A stretch of 64,000 bases of DNA, taken from JBMOKT01 sp049323895 (GTDB lineage: Bacteria > Bacillota > Peptococcia > Peptococcales > BICA1-8). The notes beneath the pieces are model-generated. The model worked only from the letters and a program-made list of their open reading frames with translations. It was not told the origin of the DNA and did no database searches. Position 1 is the stretch's first letter. Each line of letters starts with the position of its first letter. A program made the position numbers and the translations under genes. Of the stretch, positions 1 through 9,518 are shown one piece after another. The stretch is taken from assembly GCA_049323895.1 (NCBI GenBank), contig JBMOKT010000032.1, positions 62,001-126,000 of the forward strand. The letters are read 5' to 3'.

Positions 1-665
1 CATGCAACTCCCCTTTTGGCTCATAAGACCAATTCTAATTAATTCGTCCTGATTACTTCTGTAGATGCGATTAATTCGCTCATTTTCATATATACTAATA
101 ATTTCCATGTGCATTTCAGTGTCAGCACGCTCCCATTTATATAAATCATTTTGAACGGCTTTTATTCTCACGACCTTCTCTTCGATAGTTATCAACACCA
201 ACCCACTGCTTATGGTACTCCTTATCCATATGCTTGATATCAACATATAGGGCATTTAACCAAGGGAGCATTTTTTCAATTGTATTATACCATTTTCTTC
301 CTCAGGAGTTATACGCCCCTCTTCAATATCAGCCTTATAATATGGCCAAAGATATTGATCCATTCGTCCTGGATTATAGCTTGCAGCGTTTTGTTCCATA
401 AATATACAAATTTGATAGAAATAAAATGATTGTATCGCTTCCCTAAATGTCCGTGCTGGATTTGCAGGAACAACGTTTTGTTTAAGATTTTTATGCCTTC
501 TGTTACAATCAATAAAGATTTTAGATAGTAATCCTTTTCATAATCGCCTGGTACTGTTATATCTAGCTTAGCTTTCCTCTTATTTATGGCTTTTTCAATT
601 CCTATAATACCTTCATTAATCAGCCACTTATATCCAGCAGTGGTCTCTCCAAACCCGCGAACCGC
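1..665 (-). pseudogene. Remnant of a glycyl-radical enzyme joined to a radical-SAM activase fragment
   Basis: Translation of the minus strand from about 660 to 290 in shifting frames gives a stretch typical of the PFL-like domain of glycyl-radical enzymes, including VPANPARTFREAIQSFYFYQ and GRMDQYLWPYYKADIEEGRI. At about 300-195 the reading changes frame and family: LPWLNALYVDIKHMDKEYHK matches the DIKHMD region of glycyl-radical-enzyme activases. Positions 180-1 stay open (EKVVRIKAVQNDLYKW and onward) but I cannot assign them. There is no intact start, glycyl-radical loop or CxxxCxxC cluster. I read this as a deletion fusion of two neighbouring genes that has since collected frameshifts. The left end is cut by the window. 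Confidence 0.7.
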
Positions 666-719
666 CTTACGGTTTTAGTAACACAAATTATTAAAGACCC
701 CGGGACCCGGAGTTCTAAA

Positions 720-1550
720 TCAAAACTCAATAACTGTCCCAACATTACAAAGAAAAAATCTATCTTTAAATTCTTGTGCAAGATACATAGAGGCCTTAGG
801 ACCGGTACAATGGGAGACACCAAGCCTCTCAATTTCGAAAGCTTTTAATTTTTCTATACTTTTCTCCCTCTGATATTCAGATACTGGCCCTAAGTGAGTT
901 CCACCAATAATTGTATTAATCCTATTTTGTCCAGTCTTTTCAATTGCATAATTTAGTACATTAATTATACCTGCATGGGAACATCCCAAAATAATTGCTA
1001 ATCCTTTATCAGTTTCAATAATAAGTGATTGGTCATCTAGAAGGGGATCAGCTTTAAAACTACCCCCTGCCAAAACAACCTGATCTTTGTCCCCAGTCTC
1101 AAAGTCATTAATTCGTGGAACCTCTCCAGTTAAATACATTCCTGGTGAAATTTCCTTGAAATCTTTGTTATAGATAAAGTTAGCACCCATTGATTCCAAG
1201 GCAGGCTTACTGAAAGGAATGCCAATGTATCTAGTTATATTATCCCGAAGATTGTAGCTTTCTTTAAATAGGTCCGGATGTGTGTAAACATTTTTAGGTC
1301 CAGTAACAGCTAATGCGTTTAGTAGCCCTGCCGTATGATCAATATGATGATGACTTATAATTATTCCCTCTACACTGGATAAATCTTTTTTAAATACGCG
1401 GGCATTATTGATAAGCGCCAATCCTTGCCCCGTATCAAAAAGAAAATTACCATGAACTGTTTCAATAAATACAGACCAACCATGCTCTGCCATGGCACCT
1501 ATGTTACTGTATACAGTATTTTCACATAGTACAGTTACTTTATTTTTCAT
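720..1550 (-). CDS. MBL-fold metallohydrolase, MJ0301-like (dihydropterin ribofuranosylaminobenzene phosphate synthase type)
   Basis: A protein of about 276 residues with the metallo-beta-lactamase motif HHHIDHTAG near residue 73, then GCSHAGI and GGTHLGP further on, which supply the later metal-binding histidines. The layout matches the MBL subfamily annotated as 7,8-dihydropterin-6-yl-methyl-4-(beta-D-ribofuranosyl)aminobenzene 5'-phosphate synthase; the true substrate in Clostridia is usually unknown. An in-frame TTG lies at 1565, but a GGGAGGG ribosome binding site sits 5-6 nt before the ATG at 1550, so I use 1550. It stands alone between the glycyl-radical remnant and the end of the trp operon. 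The fold is certain, the reaction is not. Confidence 0.75.
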   Translation of the reverse strand: MKNKVTVLCENTVYSNIGAMAEHGWSVFIETVHGNFLFDTGQGLALINNARVFKKDLSSVEGIIISHHHIDHTAGLLNALAVTGPKNVYTHPDLFKESYNLRDNITRYIGIPFSKPALESMGANFIYNKDFKEISPGMYLTGEVPRINDFETGDKDQVVLAGGSFKADPLLDDQSLIIETDKGLAIILGCSHAGIINVLNYAIEKTGQNRINTIIGGTHLGPVSEYQREKSIEKLKAFEIERLGVSHCTGPKASMYLAQEFKDRFFLCNVGTVIEF

Positions 1551-1802
1551 GCTTACCCTCCCCAAAGGTAATTTTAGCCATATTATACCAAAATATTAAG
1601 CTATCATAGAAAATATCTGCACATCTCAAATCTGATAATTAAGAGAAGAATTTTTGCAAAGTGTTAACGATGTCCTTAAACAAAATTACTATAAAAAGGC
1701 ACGATATGTTGATACAAATAATGCAAACTATGTGTTGTAATTAGATTATCCGATGACTAATTGTCCCACTTTTTCAGTGCCTTACCCGTGAACTGCCCCT
1801 TT

Positions 1803-2612
1803 TTAACCTGTTATCGCCTTCTTTAATTTAAGAACAAAATATCCGGCAGCTTCCAGTGCCTTTTCGGCACTTTTTTCTTCCCCCATACTTTCTTCAATTT
1901 TCTCTATTAAGGCACTGCCCACAATGACTCCATCGGCTTCGCATGCAGCCAGGCGGGCCGTTTCCGGGTTGGAAATACCAAAACCTACTGCTAACGGCAG
2001 TCCTGTCTCTTGACGGATAGTTGTAAGAAATTCCCCCAAATTAGCTAGGACATTGGTTCTCGCACCGGTGACACCGGAAACACTAACACAATAGATAAAA
2101 CCTCGAGAGGCTTCACTTATTTTTTTAATTCTTTCCGGCGTGCTGGTAGGAGCAATCAAAAGTATTAAGTCTAGTCCATATTTATTGGCCATAGTTTTTA
2201 ATTCCTCGGATTCTTCCAATGGTAGATCAGGAATTATTAAACCATCTATCCCTGAGGCAGCAGCCATCTTTATAAATTGTTCAATGCCTTTTACATAAAC
2301 AGTATTAAAATAGGTCATCACAATCAAGGGAATCTCTGTTCTTTCCCTTAACCTGCAAGCCATAGAGAGAATCTGTTCCAAAGTGACCCCGTTTTCTAAA
2401 GCGCCGACAGCAGCTCTCTGGATTGTTGGACCATCGGCAACGGGATCAGAATAAGGTACTCCTAGTTCAATTAGGTCGGCACCACTCTCGGCAAGCCTTA
2501 ATACTAGTTTCTCTGTAAATTCCAAGTTAGGATAACCACAGCATACATAGGGAATTAAGGCTTTTATATTTTCCTTTTTTAATTTATTGAAAATATTCTC
2601 AATCCTATTCAT
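1803..2612 (-). CDS. trpA: Tryptophan synthase alpha chain
   Basis: A full-length 269-residue TIM barrel that splits indole-3-glycerol phosphate into indole and glyceraldehyde 3-phosphate and passes indole to TrpB. The catalytic Glu lies in LIELGVPYSDPVADGPTIQ (about residue 49), with the active-site Asp in that same segment, and phosphate-binding glycines occur in VGFGIS and GVIVGSALI. It is the last gene of the operon and its ATG overlaps the trpB stop by 4 nt, which indicates translational coupling. A GGGGGAAG ribosome binding site precedes the start. About 240 nt of non-coding sequence follow before the MBL gene. Confidence 0.96.
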   Translation of the reverse strand: MNRIENIFNKLKKENIKALIPYVCCGYPNLEFTEKLVLRLAESGADLIELGVPYSDPVADGPTIQRAAVGALENGVTLEQILSMACRLRERTEIPLIVMTYFNTVYVKGIEQFIKMAAASGIDGLIIPDLPLEESEELKTMANKYGLDLILLIAPTSTPERIKKISEASRGFIYCVSVSGVTGARTNVLANLGEFLTTIRQETGLPLAVGFGISNPETARLAACEADGVIVGSALIEKIEESMGEEKSAEKALEAAGYFVLKLKKAITG

Positions 2613-3793
2613 TTTACTTCCCCCTTTAGTAAATGTGCGACCTCTGTGACATCTTTATCACCCCTGCCGGAAAGACAAATGACAATAACTTTCTCCTTGG
2701 CCAAAGTGGGTGCAAGCTTCGCAGCATAAGCAATTGCATGGGCACTTTCCAAAGCCGGGATAATTCCTTCTAATCTCGATAATAATTGAAATCCTTCCAA
2801 AGCTTCCTGGTCTGTTATAGGCTGGTATTGAGCCCTATTGGTTTCTTTAAAGCAGCTGTGCTCCGGTCCTACTCCTGGGTAATCAAGACCAGCGGACACA
2901 GAATGGGCCGGTAAAATCTGTCCGTCAGCATCCTGCAAAAGATAACTTAAAGCTCCGTGCAACACCCCTTTGGTGCCTGCCGTTAATACAGCGGCATGTT
3001 TTCCGCTCTCAATACCGCTTCCTGCCGCTTCTACCCCTATCATTTGCACTTCTTGTAAATCCTTAAAGGGGTAAAACATCCCCATAGAATTACTGCCCCC
3101 GCCAACACAGGCTATTAAAAACTCCGGCAAATGACCTTCCTGTTCCATAATTTGCACTTTCGTTTCTTCACCAATTACACTCTGGAAATCCCTAACAATC
3201 ATCGGGTAGGGGTGGGGCCCTACCACAGAGCCTATCACATAATGGGTATTTTCTACCGTAGATACCCAATTGCGCAAAGCTTCATTGGTGGCATCTTTTA
3301 AAGTTTTACTGCCTGACCCTACCTCTCTAACTTTGGCACCCAAAAGTTTCATCCTAAAGACATTCAAAGCCTGCCTTCTTACATCCTCTGCTCCCATAAA
3401 AATCTCACACTCAAGCCCCATTAAAGCAGCTATAGTTGCTGTAGCCACTCCATGCTGACCGGCCCCTGTCTCAGCTATTATCCTTTTCTTGCCCATTCTT
3501 TTGGCCAAAAGCACCTGTCCCAAAGTATTATTAATCTTGTGGGCACCTGTATGGTTTAAATCTTCCCTTTTTAAATAAATCTTGGCTCCCCCAAGATGCT
3601 GAGTCAGCTTCTCTGCATAATAAAGAGGTGTAGATCGCCCTACATAGTATTGAAGATAATAGCGAAACTCTTCTTGAAATTCTTGATCTTCTTTATACTT
3701 CTCGTAAGCTTTTTCCAATTCATCCAAAGCAGGCATCAATGTTTCCGGAACAAACTGCCCGCCAAACTCACCAAAATAACCTTTTTTATTCAC
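2609..3793 (-). CDS. trpB: Tryptophan synthase beta chain
   Basis: A 394-residue PLP enzyme that condenses indole with serine to give tryptophan. The PLP lysine is in HTGAHKINNTLGQ (about residue 86) and the phosphate-binding GGGSN loop is in CVGGGSNSMG. The catalytic Glu lies in the following region before GKHAAVL. The length and the N-terminal GYFGEFGGQFVPETL mark it as the classical TrpB1 type that pairs with TrpA. It sits 57 nt after trpF and overlaps trpA by 4 nt. Nothing unusual was seen. Confidence 0.97.
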   Translation of the reverse strand: MNKKGYFGEFGGQFVPETLMPALDELEKAYEKYKEDQEFQEEFRYYLQYYVGRSTPLYYAEKLTQHLGGAKIYLKREDLNHTGAHKINNTLGQVLLAKRMGKKRIIAETGAGQHGVATATIAALMGLECEIFMGAEDVRRQALNVFRMKLLGAKVREVGSGSKTLKDATNEALRNWVSTVENTHYVIGSVVGPHPYPMIVRDFQSVIGEETKVQIMEQEGHLPEFLIACVGGGSNSMGMFYPFKDLQEVQMIGVEAAGSGIESGKHAAVLTAGTKGVLHGALSYLLQDADGQILPAHSVSAGLDYPGVGPEHSCFKETNRAQYQPITDQEALEGFQLLSRLEGIIPALESAHAIAYAAKLAPTLAKEKVIVICLSGRGDKDVTEVAHLLKGEVK

Positions 3794-3850
3794 AAAAATC
3801 TCCTCCTGTGTTTCACTTAATTTTTCCCGCCAACTCGCTCACTCGCCTAC

Positions 3851-4501
3851 TTATCGACTAGATTGTTTAGCCTTTGCCATAAACATCCTCATTTTTTCCC
3901 TATCCTTTACCCTCAGTTCCTTTTCGACGCCGCTTGATACATCTATGCCAAAAGGGTTTCCATCTCTAATGGCCTGATGGACATTATCAAGTTTGAGGCC
4001 GCCGGCTATGATAACAGGGATTTCACCCCAGTTTTTCCTTGCTTCCGGTACTAAATGCCAGGGAAAGGCTTTACCGGTACCACCATGCAAACCTAAAACA
4101 AAAGTATCCAGTAAAATTTTATTCACAGACTTCTGTTTTATATAGGGTATTACCTCATCCCAACCCCTTTTTTCATCTACTCTAAAAGCTTTAATAACCT
4201 GAATGTTTTCTTTAAATTCCCGGCAATATTCGGGTGATTCACTACCATGAAACTGTAAGCCTGTGAGACCGCAAAATTCTGCAATTTGCTGTACTTTTTC
4301 TTTTTCCTCATCGACAAATACGCCTATCTTTTCTCCCCCCGGTGGAAGATTAGTAATGATTTCGCAAACCCTTTCCGGGCTAATTTGACGTTTACTAGGG
4401 GCAAAGATAAAACCTAATGCATCGGCACCTAGGGAAACAGCCAGTTTGGCATCCTCAAGGTTGGTTAGGCCGCAAATCTTAATCCACACGGGAACGCTCA
4501 C
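3851..4501 (-). CDS. trpF: Phosphoribosylanthranilate isomerase
   Basis: A 216-residue TIM-barrel enzyme for the Amadori rearrangement of phosphoribosylanthranilate to CdRP. The N-terminal KICGLTN carries the catalytic Cys; LLDTF holds the catalytic Asp, and IIAGGL plus GIDVSSGVE form the phosphate site. The start overlaps the end of trpC by 23 nt, so the pair is probably translationally coupled. It is a separate protein, not fused to TrpC as in enterobacteria. Confidence 0.96.
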   Translation of the reverse strand: MSVPVWIKICGLTNLEDAKLAVSLGADALGFIFAPSKRQISPERVCEIITNLPPGGEKIGVFVDEEKEKVQQIAEFCGLTGLQFHGSESPEYCREFKENIQVIKAFRVDEKRGWDEVIPYIKQKSVNKILLDTFVLGLHGGTGKAFPWHLVPEARKNWGEIPVIIAGGLKLDNVHQAIRDGNPFGIDVSSGVEKELRVKDREKMRMFMAKAKQSSR

Positions 4502-5279
4502 CTCTTAAGAGCTCACTTATTTTTGCCCCCGGTTCAGTACTGGTCACCAGGGCCTCTCCTACCAAAATAGCATCAACCCCCGCTTGGGCCAGCTTCTCAA
4601 CATCATGGAAGGAGGAAATCCCGCTTTCACTTACCAATATAGTATTTTGGGGTACAAATCGGGCTAACTGCAAAGTTGTGGCAATATCGGTTTGAAAGGT
4701 ATTTAAATCCCGGTTATTGATACCAATGATTTGAGCGTCAGACCTTAGTGCTTTCGCTAAATCTTCCCGAGTATGAACTTCTACCAGGGCAGCCAGCTTT
4801 AATTGTTCCGCTAATTTGAGAAAATCTTTTAATTCTTTCTCCGTGAGGATTCCTGCTATTAAAAGCACAGCATCGGTCTGGGCTCTAGATGCTTCGTATA
4901 GCTGATAGGGGTCAATAATAAAATCTTTGCGTAAAACAGGCAGCTTTACCACTTCCTTAACCCTTTTTAAATCCTCCAAGCTGCCTTGAAAAAATTCATT
5001 ATCGGTAAGTACTGATATAGCCCTAGCCCCTGCCTTTTCATAACTAAGAGCTAATTCTACCGGGTCAAAATCTTCTTTTAATAGTCCTTTGGACGGGGAG
5101 GCTTTTTTTACCTCAGCTATTAAGCTCATACCCGGCTCCAGCAAAGCTTTTTGAAACCTGTTTTCCTTATAGGTAACTATTTCTTGTTCCAAATATCTCA
5201 AAGGCAGCTTAATTTTACTTTCCTCTACCTCTTTTTTCTTATGGGCAATAATCTGTTCTAAAATCATAGATTCAATCAT
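4479..5279 (-). CDS. trpC: Indole-3-glycerol phosphate synthase
   Basis: A 266-residue protein that closes the indole ring from CdRP. The substrate-binding EVKKASPSKG (about residue 58), VLRKDFIIDPYQ (catalytic Lys) and VSESGI are all present. Two in-frame ATGs compete (5279 and 5267): an AAAGGG directly touches the first, so the second, 12 nt downstream, may be the real start. It lies 56 nt after trpD and overlaps trpF. Confidence 0.95.
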   Translation of the reverse strand: MIESMILEQIIAHKKKEVEESKIKLPLRYLEQEIVTYKENRFQKALLEPGMSLIAEVKKASPSKGLLKEDFDPVELALSYEKAGARAISVLTDNEFFQGSLEDLKRVKEVVKLPVLRKDFIIDPYQLYEASRAQTDAVLLIAGILTEKELKDFLKLAEQLKLAALVEVHTREDLAKALRSDAQIIGINNRDLNTFQTDIATTLQLARFVPQNTILVSESGISSFHDVEKLAQAGVDAILVGEALVTSTEPGAKISELLRGERSRVD

Positions 5280-5335
5280 CCCTTTCGCTTACAGTTATGG
5301 CACGAAATATGAAGATTCAAATTCTCAATTCTCCA

Positions 5336-6352
5336 TTAGTTATAGTGGTTGCTGACTCTTTTCAATTCTTCCAATTTTACCAGGGCTTTGCCTGAATCAA
5401 TAGTATCCTGGGCTAATTTTACCCCTTCCGTTAGACTCCCTGTGAGTCCGGTGATAGAGAATACTGCTGCCGCATTTAAAACTACTATATCCCGGTGGGC
5501 GCCTTTTTCCCCCGAAAGTACTCGTCTGGTAATTTCCGCATTAACGTGGGCATTACCACCTTTGAGGCTGTTAAACCGGCTTTTTGGCAAACCGAAATCC
5601 TCAGGGGAAATCTCAAAGGTTTTCAAACTTCCTTTATTTAATTGGGTAATTTTACTGGGTCCCAGAGTGGAAAGTTCATCTAATCCTCCAGCCCCGTGAA
5701 CCACAAAAGCTGCCTCTACACCTAATCTTTCCAGCCCTTGGGCTACTACCTCCGTAAGCTTGGCATCATATACCCCTACTACCTGATAGCGGGCCTGAGC
5801 AGGATTGGTCAGCGGCCCCAGGACGTTAAAAATACTTCTGATACCAATTTCTTTCCGGGGACCCACAGCATACTTCATGGCTTTATGGAACTTGGGGGCA
5901 TATAAAAAACCAATACCGATTTGGTCCAGCACCTGTTCTACCTCATTAGGAGCTAAATCTATTTTCACCCCTAAAGCCTCCAAGACATCGGCACTGCCGC
6001 TTTGACTTGATACCGAGCCATTACCGTGTTTGGCTACGGCTAGCCCTGCCCCTGCTGCCACAAAGGCTACCGTTGTAGAAATATTAAAGGTGCCGGTTCC
6101 ATCACCGCCGGTGCCGCAGGTATCCACCAGAACAGAATGCCTGCTTTTTAGGGGCAATGCTTTTTCCCGCATTACCTGGGCACAGCCGGTAATTTCCTCT
6201 GGTGTTTCCCCCTTCATCTTTAATGCCGTTAAAAAACTGCCTATCTGGGCATCGGTTGTCTTACCTTCCATGATCTCATTCATTACCCCATTGGCCTCTT
6301 CTTGCGTAAGATTTTCCCCCGTGATCACTTTACTAATTGCCTCTCTAATCAT
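5336..6352 (-). CDS. trpD: Anthranilate phosphoribosyltransferase
   Basis: A 338-residue enzyme that transfers phosphoribose from PRPP to anthranilate. The PRPP and magnesium motifs VDTCGTGGDG (about residue 80) and KHGNGSVSSQSGSADVLEALG are intact, as is VHGAGGLDE towards the C-terminus. The length is normal. It follows trpG after 79 nt and precedes trpC. No fusion to the glutaminase domain is seen. Confidence 0.96.
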   Translation of the reverse strand: MIREAISKVITGENLTQEEANGVMNEIMEGKTTDAQIGSFLTALKMKGETPEEITGCAQVMREKALPLKSRHSVLVDTCGTGGDGTGTFNISTTVAFVAAGAGLAVAKHGNGSVSSQSGSADVLEALGVKIDLAPNEVEQVLDQIGIGFLYAPKFHKAMKYAVGPRKEIGIRSIFNVLGPLTNPAQARYQVVGVYDAKLTEVVAQGLERLGVEAAFVVHGAGGLDELSTLGPSKITQLNKGSLKTFEISPEDFGLPKSRFNSLKGGNAHVNAEITRRVLSGEKGAHRDIVVLNAAAVFSITGLTGSLTEGVKLAQDTIDSGKALVKLEELKRVSNHYN

Positions 6353-6431
6353 AGCTAAACTCGTCTCCTCTCAACTAACTAATTTTCTTTCTCGCTTCTT
6401 GTCTCTTTCTTCTTACCTCTTAATACTGATA

Positions 6432-6995
6432 TTAATACTCTAAGAAGTTTTCTAGCATTTCCAAACCATATTGGCTGGCAATTGATTCGGGGTGAAACTG
6501 CACCCCAAAAGTCGGATATTCTGCATGTCTTATAGCCATAACCTTACCGTCTTCGGTTAACGCTGTAACAATTAATTCTTGGGGTATACTTTCTTTCTTT
6601 ATGATTAATGAGTGGTAGCGTGTTACAGCAATACTTGGGGGCATGTTGGCAAAAATTCCTTGCCCTATATGGGTAATAACAGAAGTTTTGCCATGGATAA
6701 TTTCATTAGCCCTCACTACTTTGGCCCCATATGCAAAACCAATACATTGATGACCTAAACAAACACCTAAAATGGGGACTTTATCTCTAAAATACTTGAT
6801 TACGTCTAAACAAACACCGGCATTTTCCGGTCTCCCCGGACCTGGAGAAATAACTATTTTTTTAGGCTTCATCCCTGCTATAGTTTCTAAGGAAGCTTGG
6901 TCATTGCGAATTACTTTAATTTCCTCGCCCAATTTGCCAAAATACTGAACTAAGTTATAGACAAAAGAATCATAATTATCTATCACCAATAGCAC
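6432..6995 (-). CDS. trpG: Anthranilate synthase component II (glutamine amidotransferase)
   Basis: A 187-residue class I glutamine amidotransferase that supplies ammonia to TrpE. The nucleophile Cys is in GVCLGHQ (about residue 79) and the His-Glu pair is in FGVQFHPES near the C-terminus; the oxyanion loop SPGPGRPENAG is intact. The start overlaps the trpE 3' end by 20 nt. In some Firmicutes this subunit also serves PabB, but its place in the trp operon and the absence of pab genes point to tryptophan synthesis. Confidence 0.95.
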   Translation of the reverse strand: MLLVIDNYDSFVYNLVQYFGKLGEEIKVIRNDQASLETIAGMKPKKIVISPGPGRPENAGVCLDVIKYFRDKVPILGVCLGHQCIGFAYGAKVVRANEIIHGKTSVITHIGQGIFANMPPSIAVTRYHSLIIKKESIPQELIVTALTEDGKVMAIRHAEYPTFGVQFHPESIASQYGLEMLENFLEY

Positions 6996-8469
6996 TAAAT
7001 CCCCCCCTTTCTGCCATTTCTAAAGCGGTTAAAAGTGCTTTAGCCTTATTGGAGACTTCCTGATACTCTTTTAAAGGATCCGAATCGGCGACAATACCTG
7101 CGCCGGCTTGAATAAATCCTTTACTGCCTTTAGCAATTAAGGTGCGAATGGTAATACAAGTATCCATATTTCCTGTATAACTGATATAGCCAACTGCTCC
7201 GGCATAGGGCCCTCGACCGTCAAATTCTAATTCATCTATTATCTCCATGGCCCTTATTTTAGGAGCACCGGAAACTGTTCCTGCCGGAAATGCTGCCCTA
7301 AGTAAATCAAAACAGTCATAACCTTCTTTGATTTTTCCTGTGACTTTTGAAACAATATGTTTAACATGTGAATAATTTTCCACTTGCATAAAATCCTCAA
7401 CCTGTACAGTGCCATACTCACTGACCTTGCCTAAATCATTTCTTCCCAGATCCACAAGCATTAAATGCTCCGCTTTTTCTTTTTCATCTGCCAGCAGCTC
7501 TTGAGTTAAGTACTGATCCTCCTCTCTAGTCCGCCCCCTTGCTCTGGTACCTGCTATCGGCCGCAATTCTGCCATTTTATTTTCAACCTTTACCATTACT
7601 TCGGGAGAAGAGCCGATTAATGTAATATCATCAAAAGATAAATAAAACATATATGGTGAAGGGTTTAGTGATCGTAAATTTCTATAAACTACTAAAGGAT
7701 CTGTTTTAAATAGGAACCCTGTTTTACGGGACAGCACTACCTGAAAAATGTCGCCGTTCAAAATGTAATCCTTGGCCCTTTTTACCATTTCCTGGAATTC
7801 ATTGGGAGAAGTATTGAAAAAATAATCTGTATATTTTTCAGAATCAGAATTTTCTACAGGGAGTTGATATAAAGGTTTTTGCAGTTCAAGATTTATTTTT
7901 TCAACTTCTTTAAGAGCTTTAAAGTAATCTTCTTCCGGGCTTTTAGTTACCGATACATTAATCACAATGGTCATAGTTTGCTTGACATGGTCAAAAATGA
8001 TTAAATTCTCCGGAAACATAAAGAAGCAATCGGGATATTCGGTATTTTTATTAAGTTCCTTAGGCAGCTTTTCCCAGTAACGTATCATGTCATAACCTAA
8101 ATATCCTACAGCCCCTCCACTGAATCCAGGTAATCCAGGTGCTTCTAAGGTCTGATATCTTTGAAAAATTTTTTTTAGCTCCAATAACGGGTCAATAGTC
8201 TCAAACATAATAGTTTGTTCTCTATCGGTTATGGAAACTCTACCGTCTTTTGCTTTAAAAACTAAGGAAGGCTTAAAACCAACAAATGAATACCTTCCTA
8301 CCTGGGTCCCTTTTTCTACACTTTCCAGGATAAAAGTATAGGAGCCCTTATTTAATTTTAGAAAAACAGATAAAGGTGTCTCTAACGCAGCAGAATACTC
8401 TTGAAACACTGGGATTAAATTTGCTTGTTGAGCTAGTTTAATAAATTTTTCTTTACAATCCGGAAACAT
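6976..8469 (-). CDS. trpE: Anthranilate synthase component I
   Basis: A protein of about 497 residues that forms anthranilate from chorismate and ammonia. An N-terminal regulatory half (LNKGSYTFILESVEKG, the LxxS-type Trp feedback region) is followed by a chorismate-binding half with GDIFQVVLSR, ELRPIAGTRARGRT, PAGTVSGAPKIRAME and IQAGAGIVADSDP. An ATG at 8502 is possible, but AGGAGG stands 8 nt before the ATG at 8469, so I use 8469. It is the first structural gene after the T-box leader. Confidence 0.95.
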   Translation of the reverse strand: MFPDCKEKFIKLAQQANLIPVFQEYSAALETPLSVFLKLNKGSYTFILESVEKGTQVGRYSFVGFKPSLVFKAKDGRVSITDREQTIMFETIDPLLELKKIFQRYQTLEAPGLPGFSGGAVGYLGYDMIRYWEKLPKELNKNTEYPDCFFMFPENLIIFDHVKQTMTIVINVSVTKSPEEDYFKALKEVEKINLELQKPLYQLPVENSDSEKYTDYFFNTSPNEFQEMVKRAKDYILNGDIFQVVLSRKTGFLFKTDPLVVYRNLRSLNPSPYMFYLSFDDITLIGSSPEVMVKVENKMAELRPIAGTRARGRTREEDQYLTQELLADEKEKAEHLMLVDLGRNDLGKVSEYGTVQVEDFMQVENYSHVKHIVSKVTGKIKEGYDCFDLLRAAFPAGTVSGAPKIRAMEIIDELEFDGRGPYAGAVGYISYTGNMDTCITIRTLIAKGSKGFIQAGAGIVADSDPLKEYQEVSNKAKALLTALEMAERGGFSAIGDR

Positions 8470-8596
8470 ACCCTTTCCCTCCTTTTGGTGAATTAAAAAC
8501 ACGGCTTTACGTCGAGGCTTTGGCGACTGCGGAAGCCGATGTTGCTCTTATACTTATTACCTTTTAAAAGTTATTTTTTCTAATAAGTATAAAAAA

Positions 8597-8735
8597 AGCC
8601 CTTCATCTCTAAAATTAGAGACGAAAAGCTTCAGACTTTTTCGCGGTACCACTCTATTTGCCCTTTCGGGCCGCTCCTAACGGGTACGGGAACAGTATTG
8701 ATCATGCCCTTTTCTATTAACTTACAGCGGTGCCT
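8597..8735 (-). promoter_or_regulatory. Second, stem-I-less T-box antiterminator/terminator module of the trp leader
   Basis: The T-box sequence AGAGTGGTACCGCG reads on the minus strand at 8655-8642. It is followed by a terminator hairpin at 8597-8630 (AGCTTTTCGTCTCT pairing with AGAGATGAAGGGCT) and a run of seven T. Only about 100 nt separate it from the previous terminator. I see no AGAGAG, GGUG or specifier-loop signature there, so this copy has the antiterminator domain but no stem I of its own. Confidence 0.8.
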
Positions 8736-8756
8736 TGATACCCTTGTAAAAACAAA

Positions 8757-9046
8757 AACCTTTCATCCGCTAAGGACGAAAGGTTAACTTCCGTGGTACC
8801 AACCTCATTGGCTAATAAAAGCCCACTCACTATAAGTACGGGACAATATGTCCGATACCCGCCTTCTTTTAACGGTAAAGGTCTCCGGCAGGCTGCTACT
8901 CTCACCAATAGGCGATTTCGTCCTACAGCTTATGGGTCCATTCACCCTACCCGGTACACGCCGAAATCCCACCATCTCCGGCTCTCTGAAGTGCCTGCAG
9001 TATGCTACTAATCCCACGCATTGCTTTTGCTTTATTGTTTTACTGT
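8757..9046 (-). promoter_or_regulatory. tRNA-Trp-responsive T-box riboswitch (full copy)
   Basis: On the minus strand stem I shows the AGAGAGCCGG and GGTGGGA landmarks. The specifier context is GAA-TGG-ACC, with the UGG Trp codon at 8940-8938. The antiterminator bulge sequence TTGGTACCACGG is at 8803-8791. The alternative terminator is the 12-bp hairpin at 8757-8785 followed by TTTGTTTTT. Uncharged tRNA-Trp should stabilise the antiterminator and turn on trpEGDCFBA. Confidence 0.9.
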
Positions 9047-9076
9047 ATTATAAGCAGTGATTCTTTGTCCTGTCAA
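9047..9076 (-). promoter_or_regulatory. Sigma-A promoter of the trp operon
   Basis: A perfect TTGACA (-35, 9076-9071) and a perfect TATAAT (-10, 9052-9047) on the minus strand, 18 nt apart, lie directly upstream of the T-box leader. Confidence 0.88.
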
Positions 9077-9206
9077 GGTATTTTTATATTTTTACTAACA
9101 GTGATTCATTGTAAAATGAAATTGAACTAAATAAAATCCATAGTGGAGCCGACTGTAATATAATTGAATCACCACAAAACAACAAATTACAGGGTGAGAC
9201 AAGCAG

Positions 9207-9507
9207 TAGGGACGGGTTCTTCTATGACACGCTATTCTTTGTGCAACTCCTCTGTTTATATCTAAAAATCAGCTATTACCCGTACTGATAAACAAGATTG
9301 GTCTTTAATGTTTACTAGTGATTTCGTGCAAATAATCCCTGTTGCCTTCACTTTTTAGGTCAATTATTGATAATCCCTTTTCTCTTAAGTATTTCTCTAA
9401 AAAGCACGGGTCCCCGCCTGGGAGTAAGCCATCTGCTTCATCTTCAGAAACATCATTTTTTTTCGTTTTCCTTCTTAGAAAATTCTTTGAAGTAGTATAC
9501 GGCTTAA
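9207..9507 (-). pseudogene. 3' remnant of a REP-associated tyrosine transposase (copy 1)
   Basis: The minus strand encodes FLEKYLREKGLSIIDLKSEG and flanking residues that match the C-terminal third of the intact RAYT at 19747-20556. Its 3' edge reads through the same ATTCTTTGTGCAACTCCTCT segment and a GGGACGG-type REP half. The catalytic N-terminal domain is missing and frames are broken. It lies directly beside the QueG-like gene. Confidence 0.75.
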
Positions 9508-9518
9508 TAAAATTAAGC

